DNA of 64,000 nt from contig NZ_BMXV01000001.1 of NCBI RefSeq assembly GCF_014651935.1, positions 372,001-436,000 on the forward strand, in the 5' to 3' direction. This stretch comes from Marinobacter zhanjiangensis (GTDB lineage Bacteria > Pseudomonadota > Gammaproteobacteria > Pseudomonadales > Oleiphilaceae). Positions 16,457-26,864 of this stretch are shown one piece after another. The notes beneath the pieces were generated by a model. It was given only the letters and a program-made list of their open reading frames with translations, was not told the DNA's origin and did not search any database. The position numbers and the translations under genes were made by a program. How positions within the stretch are numbered: the first letter of the stretch is position 1; each line of letters starts with the position of its first letter.

Positions 16457-18655
16457 TTATGTTACAGATTCATCCTTTGTACGGGCGGATGCGGCAGACT
16501 GACCACTGCCCAGGCGCCACTGGTGGAACTTCGCCAGCCAGGCCAGCACGCCTTCCGGTGCGTGGGCCTGCTTCCACGCACCAGCGGCAGATTTGGCCGA
16601 TTCGTTCCAAGTGGGATAGGGGTGAATGGTACCCAGAATCTTGTTGAGCCCGATGCCATGTTTCATCGCCAGGGTGAATTCCGCCAGAATCTCGCCGGCA
16701 TGGGCGCCAACCACCACGGCACCAAGGATCTTGTCTTTGCCCGGGGCCGTCAGCACCTTGATGAAACCATGATCCTCATCTTCGGCGATGGCACGGTCCA
16801 GGTCATCCAGCCCATAGCGGGTCACCTCGTAATGGACGCCCTTCTGCTGCGCTTCATCCTCACTCAGGCCCACCCGGGCAACCTCCGGGGCGGTGAAGGT
16901 CACCCACGGCAACACCCGGTAGTCTACCCGGAAGCGACGGAACTGGCCGAACAGGCCGTTGACCGCCGCATACCAGGCCTGATGGGAAGCCGCGTGGGTG
17001 AACTGATAGGGGCCCGCCACATCGCCACAGGCGAACACGTTGGGGAAGCGGACGGACATGTCTTCTTCCACCGGCACCGTGCCATTGCCCCTTGGCTCGA
17101 CGCCCAGGGCCGACAGGTTCAGCCCTTCGGTATTGCCCGCGCGGCCCACGGCCACCAGCACGCGATCAAAGGCGATGCGTACGCGTTCACCGTCATGGTC
17201 GCACCAGGCAACCTTCTCTCCGTCCTGCTCGCTGAACTCAACCGCTTTGTGGTTCAGCCGGAGATCAATGCCTTCGTGGCGGAACTGCGCCTGCACCTGT
17301 TCCGCCACATCTTCGTCTTCCTTCGCCAGAATCCTGTTACCGGCTTCGATCTGGATGACCTGGCTTCCCAGCCGGGCGAACGCCTGGGACAACTCGCAGC
17401 CAATGGGACCGCCGCCGAGTACCAGCAGACGGTCCGGCTGCTCTTCCAGGTCCCAGAGGTTCTCCGAGGTCAGCGGCGCCATGGCCTCCAGCCCGGGAAT
17501 CGGCGGCAGAAAGGGCTTGCCCCCGGTGGCCACCACAATACTGCGGGCACTGAGGCGCTCACGACGGCCATCGTTGTGGGTGACGTCCACCTCCCAGGGC
17601 GACACAAAGGCGGCACTGCCGGCAATACAGTGGACACCGAGGCTCCGGTAACGCTCGGGAGAGTCATGGGGCTCCACCTTGGCAATGATGCGCTTCACCC
17701 GCCCCATGATATTGGCAAAGGACCCGGACACGGGGACGGAATCCAGCCCGTAACGATCGGCATGGCGCAGGGTATCCGCCGCCCTGGCGCTGCGAATCAG
17801 TGCTTTCGACGGCACGCAACCCGTGTTCAGGCAGTCACCGCCCATCCGGTCCCGCTCGATCAGGGCCACCTTTGCCTTGACCGCCGCTGCGATATAGGCG
17901 GCCACCAGCCCGGCGGAACCGCCGCCGATGACCAGCAGGTTGTAATCAAACGACTGCGGCTTCTGAAAACCACGATAGACCCGGCGCCGGCGAATAAAGC
18001 CCACCACGAACTTGGCAATCAGCGGAAACAGGCCCAGCAGGGCAAAGGACAGCAACAGGTCCGCCGAGACGATGTCGCCCATACTGCTGACCTCACCAAG
18101 TTGGGTGCCGGCGTTCACATAGACAAACGTACCCGGCAGCATGCCCAGCCAGCTGACCAGAGCGTAAGTGCGCAGTTTCATGCCGGTCAGACCCATGGCC
18201 AGGTTGATCAGGAAGAAGGGAAACACCGGTACCAGGCGCAGGGTAGCCAGGTAGAAAGCGCCGTCCTTTTCAATACCCTCATCAATCCGGCGGACGGTTT
18301 TGGCGTACTTGCGCTTGAGGGTGTCCCGCAACAGGAAGCGGGCCACCAGGAAGGCCAGCGACGCACCGATGGTGGAGGCCAGTGACACGGTCAACAGGCC
18401 CACCAGGTTGCCCAGGAAGGCGCCGCCCGCCAGGGTCAGCACCGTGGCCCCCGGCAGTGACAATGCGGTGGTTGCCACATACACCAGCGCATACAGCGAC
18501 ACCGCCAGCAGCAGATTGTTCGCGATCCAGTCGTTCAGTTGCGCCTGATGCTGCTTAAGATTCTCCAGGGTCAGCAGGTCAGGGCCTCCCAGGAACACGA
18601 AGGCCACCACCAGGGCGACAATCACGGCGAAAACAATCAGTTTCTGTTTGGACAT
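16457..18655 (-). CDS. TVP38/TMEM64 membrane domain fused to mercuric-reductase-like flavoprotein
   Basis: A 732-residue two-domain protein. Residues 1-230 are a TVP38/DedA-like membrane domain (LPGATVLTLAGGAFLG, LRLVPVFPFFLINLAMG). Residues ~240-700 are a class I pyridine nucleotide-disulfide oxidoreductase. They have an FAD motif (LLVIGGGSAGLVAAYIAA), redox cysteines in GGDCLNTGCVPSK, and an NAD(P)H motif (LLVLGGGPIGCELSQAF). VFACGDVAGP and a dimerisation domain with HPYPTWNES complete it. It lacks the vicinal C-terminal cysteines that MerA uses to bind mercury. A membrane-tethered thiol or quinone redox role is inferred. Confidence 0.87.
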   Translation of the reverse strand: MSKQKLIVFAVIVALVVAFVFLGGPDLLTLENLKQHQAQLNDWIANNLLLAVSLYALVYVATTALSLPGATVLTLAGGAFLGNLVGLLTVSLASTIGASLAFLVARFLLRDTLKRKYAKTVRRIDEGIEKDGAFYLATLRLVPVFPFFLINLAMGLTGMKLRTYALVSWLGMLPGTFVYVNAGTQLGEVSSMGDIVSADLLLSFALLGLFPLIAKFVVGFIRRRRVYRGFQKPQSFDYNLLVIGGGSAGLVAAYIAAAVKAKVALIERDRMGGDCLNTGCVPSKALIRSARAADTLRHADRYGLDSVPVSGSFANIMGRVKRIIAKVEPHDSPERYRSLGVHCIAGSAAFVSPWEVDVTHNDGRRERLSARSIVVATGGKPFLPPIPGLEAMAPLTSENLWDLEEQPDRLLVLGGGPIGCELSQAFARLGSQVIQIEAGNRILAKEDEDVAEQVQAQFRHEGIDLRLNHKAVEFSEQDGEKVAWCDHDGERVRIAFDRVLVAVGRAGNTEGLNLSALGVEPRGNGTVPVEEDMSVRFPNVFACGDVAGPYQFTHAASHQAWYAAVNGLFGQFRRFRVDYRVLPWVTFTAPEVARVGLSEDEAQQKGVHYEVTRYGLDDLDRAIAEDEDHGFIKVLTAPGKDKILGAVVVGAHAGEILAEFTLAMKHGIGLNKILGTIHPYPTWNESAKSAAGAWKQAHAPEGVLAWLAKFHQWRLGSGQSAASARTKDESVT

Positions 18656-18880
18656 GGTTCAGAACTTCCAGTGAGCAGGAATGATGGTTACCAGACACAG
18701 CCAGCCGCCATCTGTTACAGGGTAGCGTGCAAATCGTCAGCAAGGACAGCAGGGAATACGGGATGCAGGCCGACACGGCTCAATCAACTGTTGTTTCCGG
18801 GGTGCTCTCCCCCACCGGTGATTGCGGATCCGGAACCCATAAGGGTGCGGCGACCGGTGGTCCTGCTCGCAGCAGTTTGC

Positions 18881-18916
18881 CATCAAAAAAGGAGGCCGTA
18901 GCCTCCTTTTTTGATG
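18881..18916. terminator. Bidirectional rho-independent terminator
   Basis: GGAGGC and GCCTCC arms around CGTA are flanked by A6 and T6 runs and continue outward as CATC/GATG. It lies 19 bases after the stop of the RND pump gene on the reverse strand and would end that operon. Confidence 0.9.
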
Positions 18917-18934
18917 GACCGGTTCTGTCCCTGG

Positions 18935-21900
18935 TCAGCCTGTGGCCTCGGCCTCTTCATGCCGGCCGGCATTATGATCCCGCGCCAGCAGAATGTAGAA
19001 GGCCGGCAACACGAACACCGTAAACAGGGTGCCGATCCCCAGGCCGGCGACGATGGTCAGGCCGATGGCAAAGCGGCTCTGGGCGCCCGGCCCGACCGCA
19101 ATCAGCAGCGGCACCATGGCGAAGATCAGCGCCAGAGACGTCATGATAATCGGCCGCAGACGAATCGCCGCCGCTTCCAGTACCGCCTCTCGCCTGCCCA
19201 GCTTGCGCTCGATCTGCAGCTGGTTGGCAAACTCCACAATCAGGATGCCGTTCTTGGCGACCACGCCGATCAGGGTGATCAGCCCCACCTGGGTATAGAT
19301 ATTGACAGTGGTGAAGCCCAGCACAATGAACGCCATGGCACCAGCGACGGACAGGGGTACCGACACCAGGATGATCAGCGGGTCGCGCCAGCTCTCGAAC
19401 TGGGCCGCCAGCACCAGGTAAATCACCAGCAGCGACAACATCATGGTAATGGTCAGCGCAGCGCCTTCGGTCGCCAGTTGCCGGCTCTGCCCCTTGTAGT
19501 CGGAACTGAAGCCCTGGGGGAAGATCTCCGTGGCATTCTCTTCGATCCACTCCATGGCCGTACCCATGGCCACCCCCGGCATCACCACGCCCTGCAGGGT
19601 GATGGAGTTGAGCTGGTTGAACTGGGTCCGCTGGGAAGGCTCCACGCTGTCTTCGAAGCTGACCACGCTGCCCAGAGGCACCAGCTCGCCGGTATCCGCC
19701 CGGATATAGTATTCGTTGAGGTCAGCCTCACTGATGCGGAAGTCCTGCTCTACCTGGGGTATCACCTGGTAGGAGCGCCCTTCCATGCTGAAGCGGTTGA
19801 TATACCCGCCCCCCAGCATGCTCGACATGGCCTGCCCCACATCCTGCATCGACAGCCCAAGATCGGCCACCCGGTCACGATCTACCTGGATCTGCACCAC
19901 CGGCTTGTCGAAGGCAATGGACTTCTGCAGGAACATGAAGTTGCCGCTCTGCATGGCCTTGCCCTGCAGTTCGCTGGCCACTTCGTTGAGCTGTTCGTAG
20001 TCACCGCCGGTGGTAATCACAAACTGGAACGGCAGGCCATCGGACCCGGGCAGAGACGAGGGCGCAAATACCGCGGTTTGCAGACCGGTGACCTTGTTCA
20101 GCTCGGCGTTCAGTTTGGGCTGGACATCAAACTGGGTCACCGAACGCTCGCTCCAGGGCGCCATCTTGAAGCCGCCAAAGACCTCATTGGGGCCGGTGAT
20201 GCCCAGAATCATGAAGTCTTCCTCATAGCCATCCACGGTGGTCATCCGTTGCTGGACTTCACTGCCCTCATCACGGAGGTATTCCAGCGTGGAGGTCTGC
20301 GGGCCCTTGCCCTGGTAGAACAGGATGCCCTGGTCTTCCTCCGGCGCCAGCTCACTCTGGCTGAACATGAACATGAAGAAGATGGATGCGAAGACGATAA
20401 CGGCGAAGAAAATCACCACCGAAATCGTGGACATCAGCGACGCCAGTGCCCGCTTGTAGAGGCTGGCGAGCCCATTGAAGGTCTTCTCGACCTTCTCTTC
20501 AAAACGGCTCGGATTGCCATGGGGCTTGAGCACGGCGCCGGCCAGCACCGGCGACAGCGTCAGGGCGACGATGCCCGAGATGATCACGGTGCCCGCGAGG
20601 GTGAAGGCGAACTCGATAAACAGCGCGCCGGTAAGCCCGCCCATAAAGCCGATGGGGGCGTAAACCGCCACCAGGGTGGTGGTCATGGCGATAATCGGAA
20701 CCGCCATTTCGCGGGCACCATGGAGGGCAGCATCGAAGTTCGACTCACCCTGTTCGATATGCCGGTGCACGTTTTCCACCATAATGATGGCATCATCCAC
20801 CACCAGCCCGATCGCGAGCACCATCGATAACAGCGTCAACAGGTTGAGGGAGAAACCCATCACCAGCATCACGAAGGCACCACCGATCAGCGACAGCGGC
20901 ACCGCCACCGAAGGCACCAGCGCCGCTCGCAGCGACCCCAGGCACAGGAACACCACCACCAGCACGATGACCAGGGCTTCCAGCAGGGTCTTGATGACCT
21001 CCTTGATGGAGTCATCAATGAACTGTGAAGCATCGTAGGCCAGGCGCACTTCGAGGCCGGAGGGCAGTTGCTCTTCGATATCGGGCAGCTCGTCCTTGAC
21101 CAGCTGCGCGACGGTCAGCGGGTTGGCGCCGGGTGTCATTTCGATAGCCACATAAGTGGCCGGCTGTCCCTTGTACAGGGCCAGGTTATCGTAGCTCTGG
21201 GAACCCAGCTCCACCCGGGCAATGTCCCGCAGACGGATAATGGAGCCGTCGACTTCCTTCACCACCAGGTCCCGGAACTGGCCCAGGTCCGACACATCGG
21301 TGTCGCTGGTCAGACTGATCTTGGTGTACTTGCCTTCGGTGTTGCCCACCGCCGCCTGGTAGTTATTGCGCAACAGCACACTGACCACTTCCTGGGGCGT
21401 CATGTCCACGGCTGCCAGGCGCTCCGGGTCCAGCCAGGCGCGCAGGGCAAACTTCCGCCCCAGCAGATCCGCCTTGCCCACCCCGGCCAGGGCCTGCAGC
21501 CTGGGCTGCACCACCCGGGTCAGGTAGTCGGTAATCTGGGGAACATCCAGATCATTGCTATAGAATGCGATATACATCAGCGCCGTGGAGTCTCCGGTCT
21601 CCGATGTGATCACCGGATCCTGGGCCTCCCCCGGCAACACGTTGCGCTGGCTGGCCACCTTGGCCTGGATTTCCGCCAGCGCATCGTTGGCGTCGTAGTT
21701 CAGCTCCATTTTGGCGTTGATGACGGACATGCCCTGGGAGCTGGTGGACGTGAGATAGTCAATGCCACTGGCCTCCGCCATGGCCTGTTGCAAAGGCGTG
21801 GTGATAAAGCCCTTCACCAGTTCGGAACTGGCCCCCGGGTATGCGGTAGCGACAGTAACCGTCGTGCTTTCCAGCTTCGGGTATTCCCGAATTTCCATTT

Positions 21901-21991
21901 CCAGGGCGGCACGTGCCCCCAGCAGCAGGATCAACAGGCTGACCACCGTGGCCAGGACCGGCCGGTGGACGAAAACATCAGTGAAGCGCAT
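18935..21991 (-). CDS. RND multidrug efflux permease (HAE1 family)
   Basis: A 1018-residue inner-membrane proton-driven drug exporter of the AcrB/MexB class. It has the expected twelve helices and two large periplasmic loops. The proton-relay signature GLVVDDAIIMVENVHRH lies in helix 4. TYPGAS-like AYPGASSELV, LGSLRAALVPSVAVPLSLIGG and the repeat-half LVLAAQFESWRDPLIILVSVPL are typical. The start overlaps the adaptor's stop by one base (TAATG). No outer-membrane channel gene follows, so it probably borrows a TolC-like protein. Substrates are unknown. Confidence 0.94.
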   Translation of the reverse strand: MRFTDVFVHRPVLATVVSLLILLLGARAALEMEIREYPKLESTTVTVATAYPGASSELVKGFITTPLQQAMAEASGIDYLTSTSSQGMSVINAKMELNYDANDALAEIQAKVASQRNVLPGEAQDPVITSETGDSTALMYIAFYSNDLDVPQITDYLTRVVQPRLQALAGVGKADLLGRKFALRAWLDPERLAAVDMTPQEVVSVLLRNNYQAAVGNTEGKYTKISLTSDTDVSDLGQFRDLVVKEVDGSIIRLRDIARVELGSQSYDNLALYKGQPATYVAIEMTPGANPLTVAQLVKDELPDIEEQLPSGLEVRLAYDASQFIDDSIKEVIKTLLEALVIVLVVVFLCLGSLRAALVPSVAVPLSLIGGAFVMLVMGFSLNLLTLLSMVLAIGLVVDDAIIMVENVHRHIEQGESNFDAALHGAREMAVPIIAMTTTLVAVYAPIGFMGGLTGALFIEFAFTLAGTVIISGIVALTLSPVLAGAVLKPHGNPSRFEEKVEKTFNGLASLYKRALASLMSTISVVIFFAVIVFASIFFMFMFSQSELAPEEDQGILFYQGKGPQTSTLEYLRDEGSEVQQRMTTVDGYEEDFMILGITGPNEVFGGFKMAPWSERSVTQFDVQPKLNAELNKVTGLQTAVFAPSSLPGSDGLPFQFVITTGGDYEQLNEVASELQGKAMQSGNFMFLQKSIAFDKPVVQIQVDRDRVADLGLSMQDVGQAMSSMLGGGYINRFSMEGRSYQVIPQVEQDFRISEADLNEYYIRADTGELVPLGSVVSFEDSVEPSQRTQFNQLNSITLQGVVMPGVAMGTAMEWIEENATEIFPQGFSSDYKGQSRQLATEGAALTITMMLSLLVIYLVLAAQFESWRDPLIILVSVPLSVAGAMAFIVLGFTTVNIYTQVGLITLIGVVAKNGILIVEFANQLQIERKLGRREAVLEAAAIRLRPIIMTSLALIFAMVPLLIAVGPGAQSRFAIGLTIVAGLGIGTLFTVFVLPAFYILLARDHNAGRHEEAEATG

Positions 21992-23073
21992 TACGAGTCA
22001 TCCTGCTGGATTTCAATGGGCTGGCCGGCCCTGAGCCTCAGCAGGCCCTTGGCCACAACCCGGTCACCCTCTTCCACACCACTGGTAATGGCGACCTGGT
22101 TGCCCCGCACTTCACCGGTCTTAACCGAGCGGCGAGTGACCGTGAGCTGGCCACTGTCGTTTTCTTCAATCAGGAACACGTAGTCACCATAGGTGTTGTA
22201 GGACACGGCTGTACGCGGCAGGGTGAGTACCGTCTCCTGATCCGGATGCCGGGTCATGACCGTGCCGAACATGCCGGGTCGCAGCTTGCCGTCCGGGTTT
22301 GGCAGGGTCGCGCGAATGCGCACTGTGCGGGTTTCCGGATTGACCGAGGTGTTGATGGCACTGACCTCACCGGTAAAGGTTTCCCCCGGGACTGCCGCGA
22401 CCGTAGCCACGACCTCGTAACCCCGGTCTACCCTTGGCAACTCCCGCTCCGACAGGGTGTAGTCCAGATAGACGGGGTCGAGCATGTTGATCTCGACAAT
22501 GGGAGTACCGGTGGCAATATACTCGCCTTGGTCCACCAGCCTGAGTCCCAGATTGCCATCGAAGGGCGCGCGAATCACTTTCTTGCTGAGCTGGGCCTCG
22601 GCCTCGTTCACCCGGGCCCGGGCAGCATCATAATTGGCCTTGGCTTCGTCGAACTGGGACTGGGAAACCGCCCGGCGCGGCAGCAGATCCTCGATGCGCT
22701 TGAATTCCTGGGCCGCCAGCTGGGCCTCGGCCCGGCGGGTGCGAAGGGCCGCCTCGTCGATCCGTGAATCCAGCCGGATCAGCACATCCCCCTGTTCCAC
22801 GGTATCGCCGGACTCGAAAGCAATCTCCTGGATCACGCCGGGCACCTCGTTGGCGACACGAATACCATTAATGGCCTCTACACTGCCGACAGACTTGATG
22901 GAGGGGGTCCACTGCTCGGCGACCACCCTGGTGGCGCTGACCGCCGCCGGTGGCTGTGGTTGGGACATCTGCTCCTTCATCTGGCCCAACTGGAAGAACT
23001 TGTAGCCAAAAATGCCTCCGAGCACCGCGCCGAGGAGCACGATAACAATGACAAAACGGAGAAACGTGCGCAT
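21991..23073 (-). CDS. RND periplasmic adaptor (membrane fusion protein)
   Basis: A 360-residue periplasmic adaptor for the adjacent RND pump. One N-terminal hydrophobic anchor (FLRFVIVIVLLGAVLGGIFGY) is followed by lipoyl half-motifs (GVIQEIAFESGDTVEQGDVLIRLD). An alpha-hairpin with heptads (LRTRRAEAQLAAQEFKRIEDL) and beta-barrel segments (PGMFGTVMTR) come next. The ATG of MRTFLRF is used; an in-frame ATG 29 codons earlier adds a non-family leader. It is translationally coupled to the permease and is first in the operon. Confidence 0.92.
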   Translation of the reverse strand: MRTFLRFVIVIVLLGAVLGGIFGYKFFQLGQMKEQMSQPQPPAAVSATRVVAEQWTPSIKSVGSVEAINGIRVANEVPGVIQEIAFESGDTVEQGDVLIRLDSRIDEAALRTRRAEAQLAAQEFKRIEDLLPRRAVSQSQFDEAKANYDAARARVNEAEAQLSKKVIRAPFDGNLGLRLVDQGEYIATGTPIVEINMLDPVYLDYTLSERELPRVDRGYEVVATVAAVPGETFTGEVSAINTSVNPETRTVRIRATLPNPDGKLRPGMFGTVMTRHPDQETVLTLPRTAVSYNTYGDYVFLIEENDSGQLTVTRRSVKTGEVRGNQVAITSGVEEGDRVVAKGLLRLRAGQPIEIQQDDS

Positions 23074-23295
23074 GGTTGAGAATCCCTGACAAATATCAAA
23101 GTGAACCGGGTTGGTACAGGCGTTCTTGCCGGGCCCAGACACCGGAACAAAGTACGACAATACAGTAGATGGGGATTATTTCATTTTATAAGCAAGCGAA
23201 ACAGTCTTGTTTTCAAGGTTATTTTCTGTACAAAGCAGTGGCCGGCAAGACCCTGTTAACGAAGTACTGGTATCCGCAGTCCAAACCCCGGCAGA

Positions 23296-24147
23296 TTATC
23301 GCAGAATCACCAAAGGCTTTTCGGCCGTCTTTAGCATGGTTGTCGTGGTACTGCCCACCAGAAACTGCCGAATACGGGAGTGCCCATAAGCGCCCATTAC
23401 CAGCATATCGATATCATATTCCTGCTGGTACCCATGGAGCGCCGGCTCCACGTCGCCGGCGCGTATAGCCAGCTGAATGTCGCTCCCCGGAACCGACAGC
23501 ATGCTTTGCGCCTGCTTCAGTTGCTCCCAGCGGTCCCCGGTTTCCGGCCCGACCATCACGATATGCAGCGGCATGCCCTTGAGTACCTGGTTGCGGGCCA
23601 GCAGCTCGACACTGCGGAACGCGGTCTTGCTGCCATCAAAGGCGAGCATGGCGCTTTTGGGCTGCGTGAATTCGTCGGGGACCAGCAGGATAGGACGGTG
23701 CAGGCTACGGATCACCGTTTCGAGCTGGCTGCCAATATGCAGGTCACGGTCGGAACTGCTTTCGCCATGAAGCCCCATGACCAGCAGCCGGGTCTGGTCC
23801 TCCAGAGCCATCAGGGATTCGGTGAGATCACCGTGGCGCTGGCGCTTGGTCACGTCCTCAACACCCGCCTCGCGCACACGGGTGCCGGCTTCATCGAGCA
23901 TATTGTGGCCATGTTCCAGAGCCAGCTTGCTGCGCCTGGCATCCAGGTCCGCCAGCTCTTCCAGCAAGTGTTCCCGGCTGCCAAGGCCGATGTTGCCTGC
24001 CAGGTCCGGTGCCACCGGATAGCGCTCCTCGTCCAGCACATGGAGCAGGGTAACGGGGGCCTGCATATGCTGGCTGGCCCAGGCGGCATAGTCACAGACG
24101 GCCGGGGCAGCCCGGGAGCCATCGATACAGGCAACTACTCGTAACAT
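23296..24147 (-). CDS. Universal stress protein, two tandem Usp domains
   Basis: A 283-residue cytoplasmic protein with two UspA folds. The first starts LRVVACIDGSRAAPAVCDYAAW and ends RPILLVPDE. The second starts SAMLAFDGSKTAFRSVELLA. It ends with the nucleotide-binding pattern MGAYGHSRIRQFLVGSTTTTM, which has the GxxG-x9-GS/T spacing of ATP-binding Usp proteins. It is likely a stress-resilience protein. It stands alone, with ~220-280 bp gaps on both sides. Confidence 0.9.
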   Translation of the reverse strand: MLRVVACIDGSRAAPAVCDYAAWASQHMQAPVTLLHVLDEERYPVAPDLAGNIGLGSREHLLEELADLDARRSKLALEHGHNMLDEAGTRVREAGVEDVTKRQRHGDLTESLMALEDQTRLLVMGLHGESSSDRDLHIGSQLETVIRSLHRPILLVPDEFTQPKSAMLAFDGSKTAFRSVELLARNQVLKGMPLHIVMVGPETGDRWEQLKQAQSMLSVPGSDIQLAIRAGDVEPALHGYQQEYDIDMLVMGAYGHSRIRQFLVGSTTTTMLKTAEKPLVILR

Positions 24148-24425
24148 GGTGTTCTCACTTTACCGGTCACTGTGATTGTTATTGCGACGAGACCAGATCA
24201 CTGGTTTGTCCGGGGCGCCCCCGCGACAAGGTTCCGGAAGTGGTCGGCACCCGGCTAAATCACCACCTTATCCGGCGCTTTACTGATGTCAAAGGATTCG
24301 GTGGATTTTTACAACGAGTAGCAGAAAATCTGACCCACGACACGATGGCTGGGAGAGGGCAGCAGCGACCTGATACACGGAGGCGGCGAAACAGACCGGT
24401 TACAGGCGCATGGCGGGAAGGCACA

Positions 24426-25271
24426 CTAGATCCGGTTGACCTGCTCCAGGAAGGCCGCCGGCAGGATATCAATCACCGGGCGGCTGTCACCGCTGACCTC
24501 CGGCGCCGGAGCATCAGGCTCCGTAGCGATTACCGAAGGCTGCTCGGACCAGTGCAGGAGCTGCAGCCGGCCATCAAAGCCCTCCACCAGCGCGGTGCAG
24601 TGTTCCACCCAGTCGCCATCGTTGCAGTAAAGGCCGTCTGTGCTGCGCAGAAACCCCGCGGAGTGGATGTGCCCGCAGATGAAGCCGTCATAGTTGCCCT
24701 TCTCCGCTGCAGTCAGCGCCGCCAGTTCGAAGCGGCGAATAAAGGTGCGGGCCTTGCCGATACGACCTTTCAGCCAGGCCGCCAGCGACCAGTAGGGCTT
24801 GCCCTGCAGGCGTCGCCAGGCGTTGAACCATCGGTTCAGCCGCAGCAACAGGCCATGGGCACGGTCACCGACCAGCAGCATCAGCGGGCTGCAGCGGACT
24901 ACCTGATCAAATTGATCTCCATGACAGACCATGAAACGCCGACCGTCCGCAGTGGTGTGGACAATCTTCTGGTGGATCTCCACACCGCTGATCGTCTGGC
25001 CACAGAAACGCCGCATGAACTCATCATGGTTCCCCGGCACATAGACCACCCGGGTGCCCCTGTCGGCGATGGCCAGCAGCCTGTGTATCACCATTTCATG
25101 GGATTTCGGGAAATGCACGCGCCGCTGCATCGCGATCAGATCCACGATGTCGCCCACCAGATAGAGGGTGTCGCAGCGAACCTTGTCCAGAAAATCCAGC
25201 AAATAGTCCGCCTGACAGTCTGGTGTACCCAGATGAACGTCAGAAATGAAAACGCTGCGATACTGTTGCAT
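24426..25271 (-). CDS. LpxH-like UDP-2,3-diacylglucosamine diphosphatase family metallophosphoesterase
   Basis: A ~281-residue metallophosphoesterase. Ligand motifs run in order: FISDVHLG, YLVGDIVDL, VVYVPGNHDEFM, MVCHGDQFDQ and FICGHIHSAG. The spacing and CHGDQFD fit the LpxH/LpxH2-like group, which hydrolyses UDP-2,3-diacylglucosamine in lipid A synthesis. The ~60-residue C-terminal tail is proline-rich and longer than in E. coli LpxH. The start is uncertain: MQQYRSVF (25271) is used, but an ATG nine codons upstream (25298) is equally open. The exact substrate is inferred. Confidence 0.75.
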   Translation of the reverse strand: MQQYRSVFISDVHLGTPDCQADYLLDFLDKVRCDTLYLVGDIVDLIAMQRRVHFPKSHEMVIHRLLAIADRGTRVVYVPGNHDEFMRRFCGQTISGVEIHQKIVHTTADGRRFMVCHGDQFDQVVRCSPLMLLVGDRAHGLLLRLNRWFNAWRRLQGKPYWSLAAWLKGRIGKARTFIRRFELAALTAAEKGNYDGFICGHIHSAGFLRSTDGLYCNDGDWVEHCTALVEGFDGRLQLLHWSEQPSVIATEPDAPAPEVSGDSRPVIDILPAAFLEQVNRI

Positions 25272-25419
25272 GCCCGGCCCTGATGGTTTCCTTGTCATGG
25301 CCTCAGGCTGGCAAAGGCAAATGAAAAAGCAGTGACATTTTGCGGTCAGTTCGGTGAACCCGACCGCAATGGTGATCCGTACGTGTTCCAGGCGGCAGCG
25401 ACGGCGGGGACAGAGCCGG

Positions 25420-26166
25420 TTATACCGGGTTAGTGGCCAGAATCTTCTTCAGGAAATCCTTCGTCCGGGGATCCTGTGGGTTATAGAAGATCTCGCTGGG
25501 TGGCCCCTGCTCCACAATCCGGCCGCCGTCGATAAAGATTACCCGGTCGGCTACGTCCCTGGCGAAAGACATTTCGTGGGTGACCACCATCATGGTCTGG
25601 CGCTCTGACGCCAGCTGTTTCATCAGCCCCAGAACTTCTTCCACCCACTCCGGATCCAGCGACGACGTGGGCTCGTCAAACAGGATGACCTCGGCGCCGG
25701 CGGCCATGGCGCGGCCGATACCAACCCGCTGCTGCTGGCCGCCGGACATGGACGCGGGATAGGCATCGGCTTTTTCGCCCAGGCCAATCTGGTCGAGAAT
25801 CTCGCGGGCCCGTCGGTAAGCCTCTTCTTTGGGCCACTTATCCACCACCAGCAGACGCTCGGCGATGTTCTGCAGTGCTGTCTTGTTGGCAAACAGCGCA
25901 TAGTTCTGGAACACGAAGGCGGTTCGCCGCCGCATGGAGAGAATCTCCGCCCGGTTGGCTTTTTTCACATCCACGGTGAGGTCTCCCACCGTCATGGTGC
26001 CGGCAGTGGGTTGCTCCAGGAAATTGATGCAGCGCAGCAGGGTGGATTTACCGGTTCCCGACGGCCCGATGATCACCACGATTTCGCCCTTATCAATGGT
26101 AAGGTCGATACCGTCGAGTACCACCGTCGAGCCGAAATGTTTACTCAGTGAGTCCAGTTTGATCAT
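25420..26166 (-). CDS. Polar amino acid / cystine ABC transporter ATP-binding protein
   Basis: A 248-residue ABC ATPase of the GlnQ/HisP/TcyN group. Walker A (GPSGTGKST), Q-loop ([13 protein letters not shown]), signature ([15 protein letters not shown]), Walker B ([13 protein letters not shown]) and H-loop ([11 protein letters not shown]) are all present. [27 protein letters not shown] resembles cystine importers. The start overlaps the permease stop by four bases. It is the last gene of the binding protein / permease / ATPase operon. Confidence 0.92.
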   Translation of the reverse strand: MIKLDSLSKHFGSTVVLDGIDLTIDKGEIVVIIGPSGTGKSTLLRCINFLEQPTAGTMTVGDLTVDVKKANRAEILSMRRRTAFVFQNYALFANKTALQNIAERLLVVDKWPKEEAYRRAREILDQIGLGEKADAYPASMSGGQQQRVGIGRAMAAGAEVILFDEPTSSLDPEWVEEVLGLMKQLASERQTMMVVTHEMSFARDVADRVIFIDGGRIVEQGPPSEIFYNPQDPRTKDFLKKILATNPV

Positions 26167-26837
26167 CGGCTATAGGCCTTGTTCAGGCGGATTTCCAGGT
26201 GGTTCTGTAGTTTTGAAAGCAGTTCAACCACAACCCAGTACATGATGGCGGCCACAATGAACGCCTCGAAGTACAGGAAGCTGCCGGAAGCCTCTTTCTG
26301 GGTGGCACCCATTAGTTCCGTGACCCCCAGGGTGAATGCCAGGGAGGTCGCCTTGATCATGTCGATGAAGTAGTTCATCAGGGTTGGCAAGGCCACCCGC
26401 GTGGCCTGGGGCAGGACAATCCGCCGCATCATCTGACCGTTGGTCATGCCGATCGACAGCGCCGCTTCAGTCTGACTGCGATCAACGCCAACGATGGCGG
26501 CACGGATTGATTCGGCCATATAGGCCGAGAAGTGCATGGTCAGGCCCATGATGGTTGCGGTAACGCCGTCTATCACGGTTAATGCACTGACCAGTTGTGG
26601 CAATCCGTAGTAGAACAGGAACAACTGCACCAGCAGGGGTGTGCCCCTGAAGAACGAAATGAACACGATGGTCAGCTGGTTGAGCACCGGAATACGAAGC
26701 ACCCGGATAACGGCAAACAGGCAGGCAAGAATCAGTGCAAGCACCATCCCCGTACCGGCCAGTTGCAGGGTCAGGGGCAGGTACCTGAGCAGGACAGGTA
26801 CCAGCCCCAGCATGTAATCGACGTTCAACACGTCCAT
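26163..26837 (-). CDS. Polar amino acid / cystine ABC transporter permease
   Basis: A 224-residue HisMQ-type inner-membrane permease with about five helices. The conserved cytoplasmic loop is seen as [32 protein letters not shown], the EAA motif that docks on the ATPase. [20 protein letters not shown] is the usual start of this family. It lies 27 bases after the binding-protein gene and overlaps the ATPase gene. Confidence 0.92.
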   Translation of the reverse strand: MDVLNVDYMLGLVPVLLRYLPLTLQLAGTGMVLALILACLFAVIRVLRIPVLNQLTIVFISFFRGTPLLVQLFLFYYGLPQLVSALTVIDGVTATIMGLTMHFSAYMAESIRAAIVGVDRSQTEAALSIGMTNGQMMRRIVLPQATRVALPTLMNYFIDMIKATSLAFTLGVTELMGATQKEASGSFLYFEAFIVAAIMYWVVVELLSKLQNHLEIRLNKAYSR

Positions 26838-26864
26838 AGGGAATCAGGCCTTGGTGGGCGCCCC

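Noticed and set aside
16304..18385. 693-codon open frame on the plus strand
   Set aside because: It is antisense to the TVP38-oxidoreductase fusion and has low-complexity His/Gln-rich content typical of shadows.
18911..20830. 639-codon open frame on the plus strand
   Set aside because: It is antisense to the RND permease gene, with repeated His/Gln/Arg content and no domain.
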